Shown here piece by piece: positions 4,667 to 5,356 of a stretch of 5,356 nucleotides of DNA. Every line of letters starts with the position of its first letter. The first letter of the stretch is position 1. A model generated the notes under the pieces. That model saw only the letters and a program-made list of their open reading frames with translations. It ran no database searches and had not been told where the DNA came from. The DNA lies in the NCBI GenBank assembly GCA_958453575.1, contig CAUDYH010000113.1, positions 1 to 5,356 of the forward strand, given 5' to 3'. Position numbers and translations under genes: made by a program. This DNA is from an uncultured Collinsella sp. (GTDB lineage: Bacteria > Actinomycetota > Coriobacteriia > Coriobacteriales > Coriobacteriaceae).

Positions 4667-5356
4667 ATGCCCGCGCTCGACCTTTGGAACCTCGCCTCCC
4701 AGCTCAAAAGCAACGATTATCGCTGGGTCGACCTCACCCACACGCTCTCATGCGACACCCCGCACTGGTTTGGCTTTAAGCCATTTGAGTCCACCAAGCT
4801 CTTCGACTACCTGCCCGGCACGCGCGAGGACATGCTCGCCCCCATGCGTTGCTTCCAGTATTCGGTCGCCTCGCAGTACGGCACCCACGTCGACGCGCCG
4901 CGCCACTTCCATGTCGAGGGTCGTTCCCTTGGAGAGATTGAACCCATCGAGTTTATGCATCCGCTCTGCGTGATCGACAAGCACGAGGAGTGCGCCGCGA
5001 ATCCCGACTTTATCCTGACCATCGAGGACCTCAAAGCCTGGGAGGATGAGCACGGTCGCATTCCCGAGGACGCTTTCGTCGCCTTCCGCTCCGACTGGTC
5101 CAAGCTCGCCGACCTCGAGAACAAGGACGAGGACGGCCAGCCCCACTACCCCGGCTGGGACCTCGACGCCATCAAGTGGCTCGTTGAAGAGCGCGACATC
5201 GGCGCCATCGGCCACGAGCCGGCTGACACCGACCCGGCGAGCGTGACCACGCGTGAGGACGCCTACCCCTACCCCGGCGAACAGTACATCCTCTCGGTCG
5301 ACCGCTATCAGATCGAGGTCATGGACCATCTAGACGAGCTTCCCGCCACGGGCGCC
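4667..5356 (+). CDS. Cyclase-family hydrolase (kynurenine formamidase-like), 3' end outside window
   Basis: 230 codons run open from ATG to the window edge with no stop, so the C-terminus is missing. Members of this metal-dependent family (PF04199 cyclase) hydrolyse amides or lactam-type rings, for example N-formylkynurenine or isatin. The protein opens WVDLTHTLSCDTPHW (20-34), as in the family. Its metal motif is SQYGTHVDAPRHF (69-81), with His74, Asp76 and His80 in place, but the usual first His is Gln70. GHEPADTDP (182-190) carries a second conserved patch, and the visible end IEVMDHLDELPATGA (216-230) matches the region near the family C-terminus, so probably only a few tens of residues are cut off. 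The substrate is unknown, and kynurenine breakdown is not supported by neighbours. It is transcribed away from the aldo/keto reductase. Codon use is strongly GC-ending, more so than in the oxidoreductase gene. Confidence 0.92.
   Translation, partial: MPALDLWNLASQLKSNDYRWVDLTHTLSCDTPHWFGFKPFESTKLFDYLPGTREDMLAPMRCFQYSVASQYGTHVDAPRHFHVEGRSLGEIEPIEFMHPLCVIDKHEECAANPDFILTIEDLKAWEDEHGRIPEDAFVAFRSDWSKLADLENKDEDGQPHYPGWDLDAIKWLVEERDIGAIGHEPADTDPASVTTREDAYPYPGEQYILSVDRYQIEVMDHLDELPATGA

Noticed and set aside
4748..5329. Minus-strand open frame of about 193 codons in the right part
   Set aside because: Shadow of the plus-strand cyclase-family gene, which has a good ribosome binding site, the GTHVDAPRHF motif and no stop to the edge.

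Overview
This GC-rich 5.4 kb window looks like ordinary chromosome from a Gram-positive actinobacterial gut anaerobe. The best guess is a Coriobacteriia member of the Collinsella type. That guess is an inference from the lipoprotein style of the solute-binding protein, the strong GGAGG-type ribosome binding sites, and a ferredoxin-like aldo/keto reductase typical of anaerobes. No rRNA, tRNA, insertion sequence, phage or CRISPR feature is visible.

Most of the window is read on the minus strand, so the order of reading is right to left. An aldo/keto reductase with C-terminal iron-sulfur motifs (start about 4503, end 3313) is followed by a Gfo/Idh/MocA-type NAD(P)-dependent oxidoreductase (3222 to 2203). 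Next comes endonuclease IV (2054 to 1188), then a polar amino acid ABC transporter solute-binding lipoprotein (1040 to 180) with its own promoter. A strong terminator-like hairpin (130-157) follows it, and then possibly the first 20 codons of a further gene that runs off the left edge. On the plus strand a cyclase-family (kynurenine formamidase-like) hydrolase starts at 4667, divergent from the aldo/keto reductase, and runs off the right edge.

The amino acid binding protein is probably the capture subunit of an importer whose membrane and ATPase genes lie to the left. The two dehydrogenases and the endonuclease share no obvious pathway. What links them is a repeated leader.

The main discovery candidate is a pair of about 90-base repeats, 2071-2160 and 3234-3323. 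They lie directly in front of the endonuclease IV gene and the oxidoreductase gene. Each folds as a 19-20 bp stem-loop in minus-strand RNA, which is the sense strand for those genes. They align without gaps (67 of 90 identical). The stem sequences differ by five double, pairing-preserving substitutions, and every G-U pair is valid only in the minus-strand transcript. The first half of the loop and the outer flank are nearly unchanged. This is what a conserved structured leader RNA, or an RNA-level repeat family, would look like. I do not recognise it as a named class.
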